Shown here: positions 21,468 through 31,433 of the stretch, piece by piece
How positions within the stretch are numbered: the stretch's first letter is position 1
Layout: every line of letters begins with the position of its first letter
Assembly: GCA_937873225.1 (NCBI GenBank)
Contig: CALMVN010000183.1
Location: forward strand, 1-40,615
Length of the DNA: 40,615 nucleotides
From: an uncultured Acetobacteraceae bacterium
GTDB lineage: Bacteria > Pseudomonadota > Alphaproteobacteria > Acetobacterales > Acetobacteraceae
Direction: 5' to 3'
Made by a program: the position numbers and the translations under genes
The notes under the pieces: model-generated
What the model saw: the letters and a program-made list of their open reading frames with translations, nothing else
Databases searched by the model: none
Told to the model about the DNA's origin: nothing

Positions 21468-21631
21468 CCGACTTGCTGGCACGCCAGCCAGCCAACCATC
21501 ACGGGCTCGGTGCCGCGCGGCGATAACCCATGGCCGGGCCTCCGTCCCGTTCACCTGATGCCGATCCTTGGCCTTTGCTCCCCCTGGCCGTACGACCAGA
21601 GTGCCCCTCGACCGGCGGGCGATCAGGCGGC

Positions 21632-23620
21632 ATGGTGCGCCGCATGATCGCTGCCCCCGCACGCCTGTCCCTGCCGTTCCTCCTCGTCGCCGGGACCGCG
21701 CTCGCGGCGCCGCGGCCGCTGCACCTGTTCGTCCAGGCGGCGGCGTCGCCGGACGGGAGCCGGGTGGCGACGCTGGAAGCGGACCAGCCGGCCGACGAGG
21801 GCGTCGACCCGTCGCTGTCGATCGTGGTCCGGTCCGCGTCCGGACAGGGCGCGGCCGTCACCATGCGCCTGCCCTGCCAGGGGCCCGCCTGCGTCCCCTC
21901 GTCGCTGGCCTGGTCGCCGGACGGCCGCCGCCTCGCCTTCGTGCTCAGGCAGCCCAAGGCGTCGCACCGCTTCGTCTACGCGGTGCAGGCGGATGGCACC
22001 GGGCTCGCCCGGCTGCTGGAGTTCGACGGCACGCTGCAGGGCCTGCGCTACGGCCCGGACGGCACGCTCGCGGTGCTGGCGACCGCGGGCGCGCACAAGG
22101 AGCCCGGCGCCACCCAGGCGGCGGCGAAGATCACCGGCGAGATCGGCGTCAGCGAGGACGAGCAGCGCATCGCCACGGTCCGCAACGGCGCCCTGCGCTA
22201 CGAGTCGCCGGCCGACCTCTACGTCTACGAGTACGACTGGCGTCCTGATCCGGCGCAGCCGGGCCATGCCCGCTTCGTCGCCACCGCGGCGCACGGCAAC
22301 GGCGACAACAACTGGTGGGTGGCCAAGCTGTACCGGGTCGAGGCCGGGCAGGCGGAGGTTCTGTATGCGCCGCCGCAGCGCCAGCAGCTGGCGAACCCGG
22401 TGGTGTCGCCGGACGGGCGCACGCTGGCCTTCATCGGCGGCATCATGAGCGACTTCGGCTCCACCGGCGGCGACGCGTTCCGCCTGGCGCTGGACACGTC
22501 GTCGGCGCACCCGCCGGTGCTGCAGAACCTGGTGCCGAACATACGCGCCAGCGTCACCGCGCTCACCTGGTCCTGCGGCGACGGGCTGACCGCGACCGCG
22601 CTGGCCGGATCCAAGGCGGAGGTGCTGGCGCTCGGCGGCGCGGACGCGCAGCGCGTCCTGTGGTCGGGCGAGGAAACCCTGTCGACGCAGCGCGGCCATT
22701 ACGGCGTGTCCTGCGGCGGCACCACGATGGCGGCGATCCACCAGGACTTCACCCGGGCGCCGGAGCTGGAGGCGCGCGGCAGCAACGGATGGCACGACCT
22801 CACCCGGGTCAACGCGGGCCAGACCGTGCCGGCCACGGCGCGCAGCATCACCTGGCGCGACGACCAGTTCGACGTGCAGGGCTGGCTGCTGACGCCCAGG
22901 GGCACGTCGGACGACATGACCGGCGCCAAGGGGCCGATGATCGTGTCGGTGCATGGCGGCCCGTCCGCGGCCAACGTTCCCAACTACCTCACCGGACGCA
23001 GCGAGGAGCTGTTCCTGCTGCAGGCCGGCTACCGCGTGTTCCTGCCCAACCCGCGCGGCTCGTTCGGTCAGGGCGAGACCTTCACCGCCGCCAACGTGCG
23101 CGACCTCGGCCACGGCGACCTGCGCGACATCCTGACCGGGATCGACGCGGTGGAGCGCGCGGTGCCGGTGGATGACCACCGGCTCGGCCTGACCGGCTAC
23201 AGCTATGGCGGCTACATGACGATGTGGACGGTGACCCAGACCAACCGCTTCCGCGCGGCGGTGGCCGGCGCCGGCATCTCCGACTGGCAGAGCTACTACG
23301 GCGAGAACGGCATCGACCAGTGGATGATCCCGTTCTTCGGCGCCTCGGTGTACGACGACCCGGCGATCTACGCGAAGTCCTCGCCGATCTCCTTCATCCG
23401 CCAGGTGCGCACGCCGACCTTCGAGTTCGTCGGCGACGCCGACGTCGAGTGCCCGATGCCGCAGACGCAGGAGTTCTACCACGCCCTGCACACGCTCGGC
23501 GTGCCGACCGAGTTCGTGGTCTATGCCGGCCAGGGCCACGGCCTGCGCGATCCCAAGGACGAGGCCGACGCACGCCGACGCACCCTGGCCTGGTTCGCGC
23601 GCTACCTCGGCGCGTCGTAG
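21632..23620 (+). CDS. S9 family peptidase (prolyl oligopeptidase/DPP-like), secreted
   Basis: Signal-like N-terminus; WD/beta-propeller SPDGRRLAF repeats; catalytic GYSYGGYMTMWTVTQTNRFRAAVAGAGISDW and GQGHGLRDP. Confidence 0.9.
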   Translation: MVRRMIAAPARLSLPFLLVAGTALAAPRPLHLFVQAAASPDGSRVATLEADQPADEGVDPSLSIVVRSASGQGAAVTMRLPCQGPACVPSSLAWSPDGRRLAFVLRQPKASHRFVYAVQADGTGLARLLEFDGTLQGLRYGPDGTLAVLATAGAHKEPGATQAAAKITGEIGVSEDEQRIATVRNGALRYESPADLYVYEYDWRPDPAQPGHARFVATAAHGNGDNNWWVAKLYRVEAGQAEVLYAPPQRQQLANPVVSPDGRTLAFIGGIMSDFGSTGGDAFRLALDTSSAHPPVLQNLVPNIRASVTALTWSCGDGLTATALAGSKAEVLALGGADAQRVLWSGEETLSTQRGHYGVSCGGTTMAAIHQDFTRAPELEARGSNGWHDLTRVNAGQTVPATARSITWRDDQFDVQGWLLTPRGTSDDMTGAKGPMIVSVHGGPSAANVPNYLTGRSEELFLLQAGYRVFLPNPRGSFGQGETFTAANVRDLGHGDLRDILTGIDAVERAVPVDDHRLGLTGYSYGGYMTMWTVTQTNRFRAAVAGAGISDWQSYYGENGIDQWMIPFFGASVYDDPAIYAKSSPISFIRQVRTPTFEFVGDADVECPMPQTQEFYHALHTLGVPTEFVVYAGQGHGLRDPKDEADARRRTLAWFARYLGAS

Positions 23621-25536
23621 CGCCCGGCCGCCGCGGCACGCCATTCGGCCCACATGCCCGACATCGCATCCTCGAAGTGCCGGGCGAAGCGGGCGGCGTC
23701 GAACAGGGGCGAGGCCAGCACCCGCGCGCGCAGGTCGCCGCGCAGCCGTGCCAGGCGATCGAGGTTCGACGCGAGCCGGTCCGCCCGGGCGACGTAGTCG
23801 TCCTCGTCCTCCGCCAGCCAGTCGGCCAAGCCGGCGTTGCGCATGATGGTCTCGCCGACGCGCGACAGGAAGCGGTCGCCCGTCCGCGTCAGCACCGGCA
23901 CGCCCATCCACAGCGCCTCGAAGGTCGTGGTGCCGCCGGGAAACGGGAACGGGTCCAGCGCCACGTCGACGCGGTGGTAGGCGCGCAGGTACTCCGCCCG
24001 CGACGACGCCCCCTCCAGCAGCAGGCGGTCGCCGGCGATCCCGCGTGCGGCGAAGCGCGCGCGCAGGGCCGCGCACACCGCCGCGTCCCCGAGGGGGGCC
24101 GCCTTGAGCATGAGGCGGCTGCCCGGCACCGCCCGGAGCAGCAGGGCCCAGGTGGCGACGACGGCGTCGTTGATCTTGGCCAGGGTGTTGAAGCAGCCGA
24201 ACGTCATCGATCCGCTCGTCCGCGCCGGCAGCGGGGACACCTCGACCGCCGCCGCCGGAACGGAGAAGCAGTAGTAGATGTCCGGCAGCGGCCAGGTCCG
24301 CTCGACGAACTCGCCGGACGAGCCGGGCGGCGATACGTGGGGATCGGTGACGACGTAGTCGATCTCGGCCAGGCCGGTGGTCGCGAAGTATCCGAGCCAG
24401 GCCGCCTGCACCGGCGCCGGCCGCCAGGCGAACACGGGCAGCCGGTTCCCCGCCGTGTGCCCGGACAGGTCCAGCAGGATCTGCACGCCGCTGGCCTGGA
24501 TCGACCGCGCCGCCGCCTCGTCGTCCAGGCCGGCGACCGGGTGCCACGTGGCGAAGCGGGGCCTGATCCGCGCGGTCAGCTCGTCCTCGGCGTGGTCCGT
24601 CGGAAAGGCCAGGAAGGTGATCCGCGCGGGGTCGACCTTGTCCAGGAAATCTTCCAGGAAGTAGCCGACCGGGTGGTTGCGCAGGTCCCCAGATACCAGG
24701 CCTACCCGGATCGGCCCTGACGGCGGTCCCGGAGGCCGGTCGGCCAGCGGATGCGGAACGCGCGCGGCGGCGAGGGCGCCGAAGGCCTCCGCCATCCTGC
24801 GCATGGCTTCCGGTGCCCGGCCGACGCGGTAGTTCTCGGCCAGCAGCCGGTTCGACCGCAGGGCGAAGTCGTCCGGCTTGAGCCGCAGCGCGTCGTCGTA
24901 GGCGACGCACGCCTCCTCCACGCGCCCGCAATCGCGCAGCGCGTTGCCCAGGGTGTTGCAGGCGTCGGCGTCGGGCTCCAGGGCGATCGCCCGGCGCAGC
25001 GACCGGATCGCCTCGTCCAGGCGCCATCGCCGCGCCAGCGCGTTGCCCAGGTTGTAGTGCCCGTCGGCCCGGTCGGGACGCGACGCCACAGCCTTGCGGA
25101 AGCACGCGATCCCCTCGTCCGGCTGCCCGAGCGTGGTCAGGATGCTGCCGAGGTTGGTGTGGGCCGAAGCGTGTCCGGGCTGGAGCACCACGACCGTCCG
25201 GAAGCACCGGGCGGCCTCGTCGAGGCGGCCGAGTGCGGCGTGGGCGTTGCCCAGGTTGTAGTGGAACTCCGCCCGCGTGCCGTCGAGCGCGACCGCCCGG
25301 CCGATCAGCCCGGCCGCCTGGTCGTGATCGCCACGCTGATGCAGGAGCACGCCCAGCAGGTGCAGCGCGTCCGGATGCCGCGGGCCGGCGCGGAGCACCT
25401 GGCGGTACAGCGCCTCCGCCTCCGGCAGGCGTCCGGCCCGGTGATGCCGGACCGCCTCGGCAAGCGATCCGCCGACCGCCGGTGCGGTCGAGGTCGGCGC
25501 CCCTTGTCCGCGTGCCCTGCGCTGCTGCCGGTTCAT
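23602..25536 (-). CDS. TPR-repeat glycosyltransferase, SPINDLY/O-GlcNAc transferase-like (GT41)
   Basis: N-terminal TPR units (HYNLGNAHAALGRLDEAARCFRTVVVLQPGHASAHTNLGS...) then IRVGLVSGDLRNHPVGYFLEDFL...ILLDLSGHTAGNRLPVFAWRPAPVQAAWLGYFATTGL...FGCFNTLAKIND...LDPFPFPGGTTTFEALWMGVPVLT. Confidence 0.92.
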   Translation of the reverse strand: MNRQQRRARGQGAPTSTAPAVGGSLAEAVRHHRAGRLPEAEALYRQVLRAGPRHPDALHLLGVLLHQRGDHDQAAGLIGRAVALDGTRAEFHYNLGNAHAALGRLDEAARCFRTVVVLQPGHASAHTNLGSILTTLGQPDEGIACFRKAVASRPDRADGHYNLGNALARRWRLDEAIRSLRRAIALEPDADACNTLGNALRDCGRVEEACVAYDDALRLKPDDFALRSNRLLAENYRVGRAPEAMRRMAEAFGALAAARVPHPLADRPPGPPSGPIRVGLVSGDLRNHPVGYFLEDFLDKVDPARITFLAFPTDHAEDELTARIRPRFATWHPVAGLDDEAAARSIQASGVQILLDLSGHTAGNRLPVFAWRPAPVQAAWLGYFATTGLAEIDYVVTDPHVSPPGSSGEFVERTWPLPDIYYCFSVPAAAVEVSPLPARTSGSMTFGCFNTLAKINDAVVATWALLLRAVPGSRLMLKAAPLGDAAVCAALRARFAARGIAGDRLLLEGASSRAEYLRAYHRVDVALDPFPFPGGTTTFEALWMGVPVLTRTGDRFLSRVGETIMRNAGLADWLAEDEDDYVARADRLASNLDRLARLRGDLRARVLASPLFDAARFARHFEDAMSGMWAEWRAAAAGRYDAPR

Positions 25537-25582
25537 GCGGCCATCGTCCGTGCCGCGCCCGATCCCGGCGCCGGACGCTCCG

Positions 25583-28500
25583 TCAGTGGCTCGCCGGCGG
25601 CACGTCGCCTTCCGGCGGATAGGCCGGCAGCAGCGGCGGCGGCGGCGCCACCTTGTGCGGCGTCCGCGCCAGCTGGTCCAGCAGCGTCTTCACGCCGGTT
25701 TCCAGCTGGATGTCGTGGTCGGTCAGGAACTCGCCCGGCACGTCCTCGACCTCGATGTCGGGGTCGACGCCGTGGTTCTCGATCACCCATTGGCCGTCGG
25801 TGCCGTACAGGCTGTGCTCCGGCACGGTGATCGAGCCGCCGTCGAGCATGGCCCAGTTGCCGCGTATGCCGCGCACGCCGCCCCAGGTGCGGGTGCCGAT
25901 CAGCTTCCCCAGGCCGTACTTGCGGAAATAGTACGGGAAGATGTCGCCGTCGGAGGCGGAGTAGTGGTTCATCAGCACCACCTTCGGCCCGTCCAGCAGC
26001 TCCTGCGGCGTCTCCTCCGCGCTGCGCTCGCGGTTGGTGCCCATGCCGACCAGCACCCGGCGCAGCCGCTCCAGCACGATCTGGTCGATGAAGCCGCCGT
26101 TGTTCCAGCGGTCGTCGACGATCAGCGCCTGGCGGTCGAGCTGGGCGTAGAACTGGCGGATGAACTGCTCCATCCCCAGGCTCTCCATGTCCGACAGGTA
26201 GACGTAGCCGATCCGGCCGCCGGACAGGCGGTCCACCTTGTCGCGGTTGTGGTCGATCCAGTACTGCTCGCGCACGCGCAGCTCGTTGACCAGCGGCTGC
26301 ACCGTCACGTCATGCCGGCCGCCGCCGGTGGCGGAGCTCGACACCGTCAGCGTGACCGGGCCGGACAGCCCCACGAACAGGCTGTACGGGTTCGTTGGCG
26401 CCTTGAGCTCCACGCCCTCCACCGCGAGCAGGTAGTCGCCCTCGTGCACCCCGACGCCGGGCTCGGTCAGCGGGCTGCGGTAGTCGGCCCGGCTGTTGTC
26501 GCCGGGGTAGATCTTCGCGAAGCGGTAGCGGCCGGAGGCGGCATCGAGCGCGTAGTCGACGCCAAGCAGCGGCGTCGTGACCGGCTCGGTGCGGTCCTCG
26601 TCGCCGCCGGTGGTGACATAGGTGTGCGAGTTGCCGAGCTCGCCCTGCATCTCGCCGATCAGGAACGTCAGGTCCTCGCGCGAGCCGAGCAGCGGCAGCA
26701 GGCGGGCGTAGCTGTCGTGCACCGCCTGCCAGTTGTCGCCGTTCATCGCGCTGCTGAAGAACAGGTCGCGCTCGAGCCGCCACGCGTTCTCGAACATCTC
26801 CGCCCATTCCTGCCGCGGCTCGACCCGCACGCGCAGGTCGTCGAGCTTGAGCGCGTGGTCGTTGCCGTGACCCGGCTTGGCATCGGCGACGTGCCAGGCA
26901 TGGCCGAGCTTGTACATCACCCGGCTGCCGTCGGCGGACAGGGCGTAGTCGTCGTTGCCCTCGACCACCACCTCGTCCTTGCGCGCGGCGGTGTCGAACA
27001 CGTGCAGCGCCGGCCTTTCCCCCGGCAGGTTGCCCTCGATCAGCGACGGCGACTCGGTCTGGTAGAAGATACGCCCGCCGCGCATGTCGACCGCGTCGAT
27101 GTCCGCCGGCGGCACCGGCACCGGCACCGCGCGCCCCATCAGCCCGTCGAGGTCGACGTGGATCGGCGCCGACACCCCGGGTGCGGCCGTCGCGGCGCCG
27201 GGAGCGTGCGCGTCGTGGCCCGGCAGGCCCGTCTGCGCCGGCTGGTCCGGGTGCGGCGCCGGCGTGCCCTCGTCGGATTGCGGCGCGAACGGGGACGGGG
27301 TCGCGGCGGCGAGCGTCGCCATGTACAGCCCGCTCGACTTCAGGGTGGCGACGTTGAACTCGCTGTCGGAAAAGGTCGGCAGCTCGTGCCGGTTGGACAC
27401 GAACAGCAGGTACTTGCCGTCCGGCGAGAACACCGGGTCGGAGTCGCTCGCGGTGGGCGCGCTGACCACCGTGTCGCGGTTGCCGGCGATCTCGTACAGG
27501 TGGATCTCGCGCTGCTGGTGGTTGCGGACCGTGCTGTAGGCGAGCCACTTGCCGTCGGGGGAGAAGGACGGGTCGTGGATCTCCCGCTCCTGGTCCTGCG
27601 CCACTTTCCGCGGCTCGGCGCCGTCGGTGGTGACCAGCCACAGGGTGTGGTTGCCATCCGGCACCGCCAGCGTGCGCCCGTCCGGGGACCAGACCGGGGT
27701 ATAGTAGAACCCGGTCGGGAAGTGGGTGAGCAGCGTTTCCGCACCCCCCAGCGCCGGCCGGATCGCGACCTCCTGCTCGCCGCTGCCGTCGGTGGTGTAG
27801 GCGAGCGTCCGCCCGTCCGGCGACCAGGCGGGATGGTCCTCGTCGGCGTTGCTGGTGCGGGACAGGTTGCGGATCGCGCCGTGCTCGGCCGGCACGGTGA
27901 CGATGTCGCCGCGGGCCGAGAACGCCGCCCTGCCGCCATTGGGCGACAGCGCGTAGTCCACCCGCTGTGCCGTGTCGGTGGCCCGGATCATGCCCGCCGC
28001 CTTGACCCAGCGCGTGGTGGTGCGGGTGCCGTCGTCCGGCACGTCGGCGTTGACCTGGTGCAGCGCCTCGTCCGGCAGGGTGATCGCCCACAGGTGGCCG
28101 CCCTGCTGGAAGGTGATGGTGCCTCCGGAGGTGCCGCCGTCGCCCACGCCGTAGGACGGGAAGTCGACGTCGTAGTCGGTGAAGTGCGTGACCTCCCGGA
28201 ACTGCCTGGTATCGAGATCATACACCCAGATGTTCGCGCGTCGGTGCTCGTCGCGGTCGGACAGGAAGTAGATCCTGCGTCCGACCCACATCGGCGCGGT
28301 GTCGGTGCCCTTCCAGTCGGTGATCCGGGTCAGCGCCCGGGTGGCGAAGTCGTAGGTGTAGATGTCCTCGGCACGGCCGCCGTCGTAGCGCTTCCAGGTA
28401 CGGAAGTCGCGGAAGATGCGGGTGTAGGCGACCGTGTGGTCGTTCGGCCCGAAGCTCAGCAGCCCGCCGCGATCGAGCGGCAGCGGCGTCGGCAGCCCGC

Positions 28501-28996
28501 CCGCGAGCGGCACCTGGAACAGGCGGTTCACCGAGGGGTTCCAGTCCATGCGCCGGGACATGAACACGATGGCCTTCGAGTCCGGGGTCCAGGTGACCAC
28601 CATGTTGTCCGGGCCCCAGCGGGTCGGCGCACGGGCCACCACGTCGGAGTGGAAGGTGAGGCGCCTGGCCTCGCCGCCCCCGGCCGGGATCACGTAGATG
28701 TCTTCGTTGCCCTGCGTGGTGGCGGTGTAGGCGATCCACTTCCCGTCCGGCGAATAGCGCGGCATCACGTCCTGCCCCGGATCCGCGGTCAGGCGCAGCG
28801 CGGTGCCGCCCTCGCGCGGCACCGTCCACAGGTTGCCGTGCGCCACGAACACGATCCGGTCGCCATGCGCGTTCGGGAACCGCATCAGCGTCGGCGCCGC
28901 CGCCCGCGCCGCACCAGGGGCAAGCAGGCCCGGCAAGATGGTGGCAGCGAGCAGCCCGACCGCCAGCGTGGCGCGGGACCAGGTCGTTTGGGCCAT
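25583..28996 (-). CDS. Tricorn-type S41 protease with propeller, PDZ and S41 domains, secreted
   Basis: Signal peptide; repeated YSPDGKWIAYTAT-type blades; EMQGELGNSHTYV; PDZ-like region; NHYSASDGDIFPYYFRKYGLGKLIGTRTWGGVRGI; GVDPDIEVEDVPGE. Confidence 0.9.
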   Translation of the reverse strand: MAQTTWSRATLAVGLLAATILPGLLAPGAARAAAPTLMRFPNAHGDRIVFVAHGNLWTVPREGGTALRLTADPGQDVMPRYSPDGKWIAYTATTQGNEDIYVIPAGGGEARRLTFHSDVVARAPTRWGPDNMVVTWTPDSKAIVFMSRRMDWNPSVNRLFQVPLAGGLPTPLPLDRGGLLSFGPNDHTVAYTRIFRDFRTWKRYDGGRAEDIYTYDFATRALTRITDWKGTDTAPMWVGRRIYFLSDRDEHRRANIWVYDLDTRQFREVTHFTDYDVDFPSYGVGDGGTSGGTITFQQGGHLWAITLPDEALHQVNADVPDDGTRTTTRWVKAAGMIRATDTAQRVDYALSPNGGRAAFSARGDIVTVPAEHGAIRNLSRTSNADEDHPAWSPDGRTLAYTTDGSGEQEVAIRPALGGAETLLTHFPTGFYYTPVWSPDGRTLAVPDGNHTLWLVTTDGAEPRKVAQDQEREIHDPSFSPDGKWLAYSTVRNHQQREIHLYEIAGNRDTVVSAPTASDSDPVFSPDGKYLLFVSNRHELPTFSDSEFNVATLKSSGLYMATLAAATPSPFAPQSDEGTPAPHPDQPAQTGLPGHDAHAPGAATAAPGVSAPIHVDLDGLMGRAVPVPVPPADIDAVDMRGGRIFYQTESPSLIEGNLPGERPALHVFDTAARKDEVVVEGNDDYALSADGSRVMYKLGHAWHVADAKPGHGNDHALKLDDLRVRVEPRQEWAEMFENAWRLERDLFFSSAMNGDNWQAVHDSYARLLPLLGSREDLTFLIGEMQGELGNSHTYVTTGGDEDRTEPVTTPLLGVDYALDAASGRYRFAKIYPGDNSRADYRSPLTEPGVGVHEGDYLLAVEGVELKAPTNPYSLFVGLSGPVTLTVSSSATGGGRHDVTVQPLVNELRVREQYWIDHNRDKVDRLSGGRIGYVYLSDMESLGMEQFIRQFYAQLDRQALIVDDRWNNGGFIDQIVLERLRRVLVGMGTNRERSAEETPQELLDGPKVVLMNHYSASDGDIFPYYFRKYGLGKLIGTRTWGGVRGIRGNWAMLDGGSITVPEHSLYGTDGQWVIENHGVDPDIEVEDVPGEFLTDHDIQLETGVKTLLDQLARTPHKVAPPPPLLPAYPPEGDVPPASH

Positions 28997-29131
28997 CCGG
29001 TCGGATCTCCTTCGGCAGGACACGATGGGAGCCAGCGTTCGTACAAGCGGTCAAGGGCAATGCCGCTTCGGAGGCGGCGGATTGCGGATTGCCTGCTTGC
29101 TGTCCCGTTCAACCCGGTGCGTGCGGACGGA

Positions 29132-29698
29132 TCAAAGATCCTGCGCCACCAAGGCGGCAAGCTGCCGCAGCAATCCACTCATCGCGGCCACCTCGGCCGC
29201 ATCGCCGGCCGGCACTCCAGCCGCGGCGAGTCGGACCCGGCGCTGCGACAGCACGATCGGCGGGGCCACCTGCTCGACCGTCCAGTCGGCGTCGAGGGTC
29301 AGGGTGCCGGACGCGTCGAGATCGAAGGCGGTGATCGTCAGGCTGACGCGGCGGAAGGCGGGATCGAGCGGCGAGCGGGTGACCACCGCCGCCTGCGGCA
29401 GCCGCGCCTGCAGGTCGGCCGCCAGGGCCAGGCGGATGCCGACCGACAGCCGGTCGCCCCAGCGGCCGTTCCGGCTCGCCACCAGCTCGGACGGCCCGAC
29501 ACGGCGCAGGATCTGGCTGGTGTCGAGGTGGTCCGGCAGCAGCACCGGACGCAGCTCGACCACCTGCGCCGGCAGCGTCTCGACCGGGGTGGAGACGGTG
29601 GCCGGAGGCGGCGTCGCCAGCACGTAGCTGTGCAGCGCCGGCGCGGCACAGCCGTCGAGGGCGAGGACGGCCAGGACCGCCGGCATCGTCCGCCTCAC
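29132..29698 (-). CDS. PqiC/ABC-type transport auxiliary lipoprotein (MCE system)
   Basis: Lipoprotein signal ending LDGCAAP; HSYVLATPPP...VELRPVLLPDHLDTSQILRRVGPSELVASRNGRWGDRLSVGIRLALAADLQARLP; 4-nt overlap with MlaD-type gene. Confidence 0.82.
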   Translation of the reverse strand: MRRTMPAVLAVLALDGCAAPALHSYVLATPPPATVSTPVETLPAQVVELRPVLLPDHLDTSQILRRVGPSELVASRNGRWGDRLSVGIRLALAADLQARLPQAAVVTRSPLDPAFRRVSLTITAFDLDASGTLTLDADWTVEQVAPPIVLSQRRVRLAAAGVPAGDAAEVAAMSGLLRQLAALVAQDL

Positions 29699-30663
29699 TG
29701 CGCGCGGCCCCGCAGCACCAGGGACGGGTCCGCCTCGACGTCGTGGGCGATGCCGCGCAGGCTGTCCGCCGCGGCGGCGAGGTCGCGCAGGCTGCTCTCC
29801 AGGTTCAGCCGGTCCTCCGAACGGTCGGAGGTGAGCGCGTCCAGCGTGGCGGACACGCGGCGGGCGTTGTCGGCGGCCTGGTTGGCGGTGGCCAGCAGCC
29901 GCTTCACCTCCGGCCCGCGCGCGGAGACGACCTTCTGCAGCGACGCCGACAGCGCGTCGTAGTGGCCGATCACGCGCAGCGCCTCCGTGCGCACGGTTTC
30001 CACCGAGTCCTTGAGGATCGGCCCGGTATCGTGCAGCCCGTCCACGGTGACCTGCAGGCTGGCGATCAGCGGCGGCAGGCTGCGGTCCAGCGTGTCGGCC
30101 AGGTGCTCCACCGTGTGCAGGGTGCGCTGCGTGTCGCCGGCCAGGTCGCGCAGCGGCAGGTGGGTGACCTCGTCGCGCAGCCGCTCGAACGGCGACTGCG
30201 CCGACGGGATCTCCACCAGGCCGCCGGGCGGCCGGTTCGGCGGGCCGGAGAACGCCGCACCCGAGCCCGGCCTGAGGTCGAGCTCCACCGCCATCTGCCC
30301 GGTCACAAAGCTCTGCAGCGACAGCTCGCCGCGCAGGCCCGCCGCCACCAGCCGCTGCAGGCCGGCACGTCCCGGAGCCTGCATCTGCCCCGGATCGAGC
30401 TGCAGGATCACCGGGATGCGGACGTGCAGGGTGGCGGGGTCGACCTGCAGCGACACCGTCTCGACCGCGCCGACGCGCAGGCCGCGGAACGTCACCGGGG
30501 CGCCGGGCGCCAGGCCGGCGACGTCGCCCGGAAAGTAGATCACCGCGCGGTCCACCGGGCTCAGGAGGTGCAGGCGCCCGAACGCCAGCACCGCGCCCAG
30601 CGCCAGCAGGAGCCCGACCAGCACGAACAGCCCGACCACCGTCTGCCTGGCCGCAGCCGTCAT
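29695..30663 (-). CDS. MlaD/MCE domain protein
   Basis: TVVGLFVLVGLLLALGAVLAFGRLHLLSPVDRAVIYFPGDVAGLAPGAPVTFRGLRVGAVETVSLQVDP; MCE domain after a single TM segment. Confidence 0.92.
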   Translation of the reverse strand: MTAAARQTVVGLFVLVGLLLALGAVLAFGRLHLLSPVDRAVIYFPGDVAGLAPGAPVTFRGLRVGAVETVSLQVDPATLHVRIPVILQLDPGQMQAPGRAGLQRLVAAGLRGELSLQSFVTGQMAVELDLRPGSGAAFSGPPNRPPGGLVEIPSAQSPFERLRDEVTHLPLRDLAGDTQRTLHTVEHLADTLDRSLPPLIASLQVTVDGLHDTGPILKDSVETVRTEALRVIGHYDALSASLQKVVSARGPEVKRLLATANQAADNARRVSATLDALTSDRSEDRLNLESSLRDLAAAADSLRGIAHDVEADPSLVLRGRAQ

Positions 30664-31433
30664 CCCGCCCTCCCGTCCGCGTCGATCCGCTCGCGGTGCA
30701 TGAACGCCCGGACCGTGGGATCAGTGCTCCCGTCGCGCAGGGCCGACGGCGCGCCGGTGGCGATCACCGTGCGGGTGTCGCCGTCGAGAAAGGCGCCGTC
30801 GTCGGCGATCGCGAACAGGCTCGGCAGCTCGTGGCTGACCAGCACGATGGTGGTGCCGAGCCCTTCGCGCAGCTCCAGGATCAGGTCGTCCAGCCGTCGC
30901 GAGGTGACCGGGTCGAGCCCGGCGGAGGGCTCGTCGAAGAACAGCACGTCGGGGTCCAGCGCCAGCGCCCGGGCGATGCCGGCGCGCTTGCGCATGCCGC
31001 CGCTGAGCTCGGACGGCATCCGGTCGGCCGCGTCCTCCATCCCCACCAGGGCCAGCTTGAACCGCACCAGGTCGGCGATGGCGGCGGCGCGCCTGCGCGT
31101 GAACAGCCGGAGCGGCAGGGCGACGTTCTGCGCCACCGTCAGCGAGCTCCACAGCGCCCCGCTCTGGAACAGCACGCCGAAGCGACGGTTGAGCGCCGTG
31201 CGCTGTGCGGACGTTCCCGGCCAGTACGCCTCGCCGTCCACCCGCACGGTGCCGGCCTCCGGCCGGAGCAGGCCGACCAGCCCCTTCAGCACCGTGCTCT
31301 TGCCGCTGCCGCTGCCGCCCATCAGGGCGAAGATCGAGCCGGTGCGTATGCGCAGGCTCACGTTCCGCTGCACCGTCACGCCGCCGTAGCCGAGCGTCAG
31401 GCCGTTCGCCTCGATCTTGACCGCGTCGCTCAC
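30660..31433 (-). CDS. MlaF-like ABC transporter ATP-binding protein
   Basis: GTG start; LMGGSGSGKSTVLKGLVGLLRPEAGTV...LSGGMRKRAGIARALALDPDVLFFDEPSAGLDPVTSRRLDDLI. Confidence 0.93.
   Translation of the reverse strand: MSDAVKIEANGLTLGYGGVTVQRNVSLRIRTGSIFALMGGSGSGKSTVLKGLVGLLRPEAGTVRVDGEAYWPGTSAQRTALNRRFGVLFQSGALWSSLTVAQNVALPLRLFTRRRAAAIADLVRFKLALVGMEDAADRMPSELSGGMRKRAGIARALALDPDVLFFDEPSAGLDPVTSRRLDDLILELREGLGTTIVLVSHELPSLFAIADDGAFLDGDTRTVIATGAPSALRDGSTDPTVRAFMHRERIDADGRAG

Noticed and set aside
21475-21488. GCTGGC-AC-GCCAGC after the PIN gene as terminator
   Set aside because: Short arms with a 2-nt centre and no U-tract; too weak to call.
25535-29962. 1475-aa plus-strand ORF
   Set aside because: Antisense to the well-supported tricorn-type protease and MCE genes; translation is Arg/His/Gln/Val-rich low complexity typical of shadow ORFs in GC-rich DNA.
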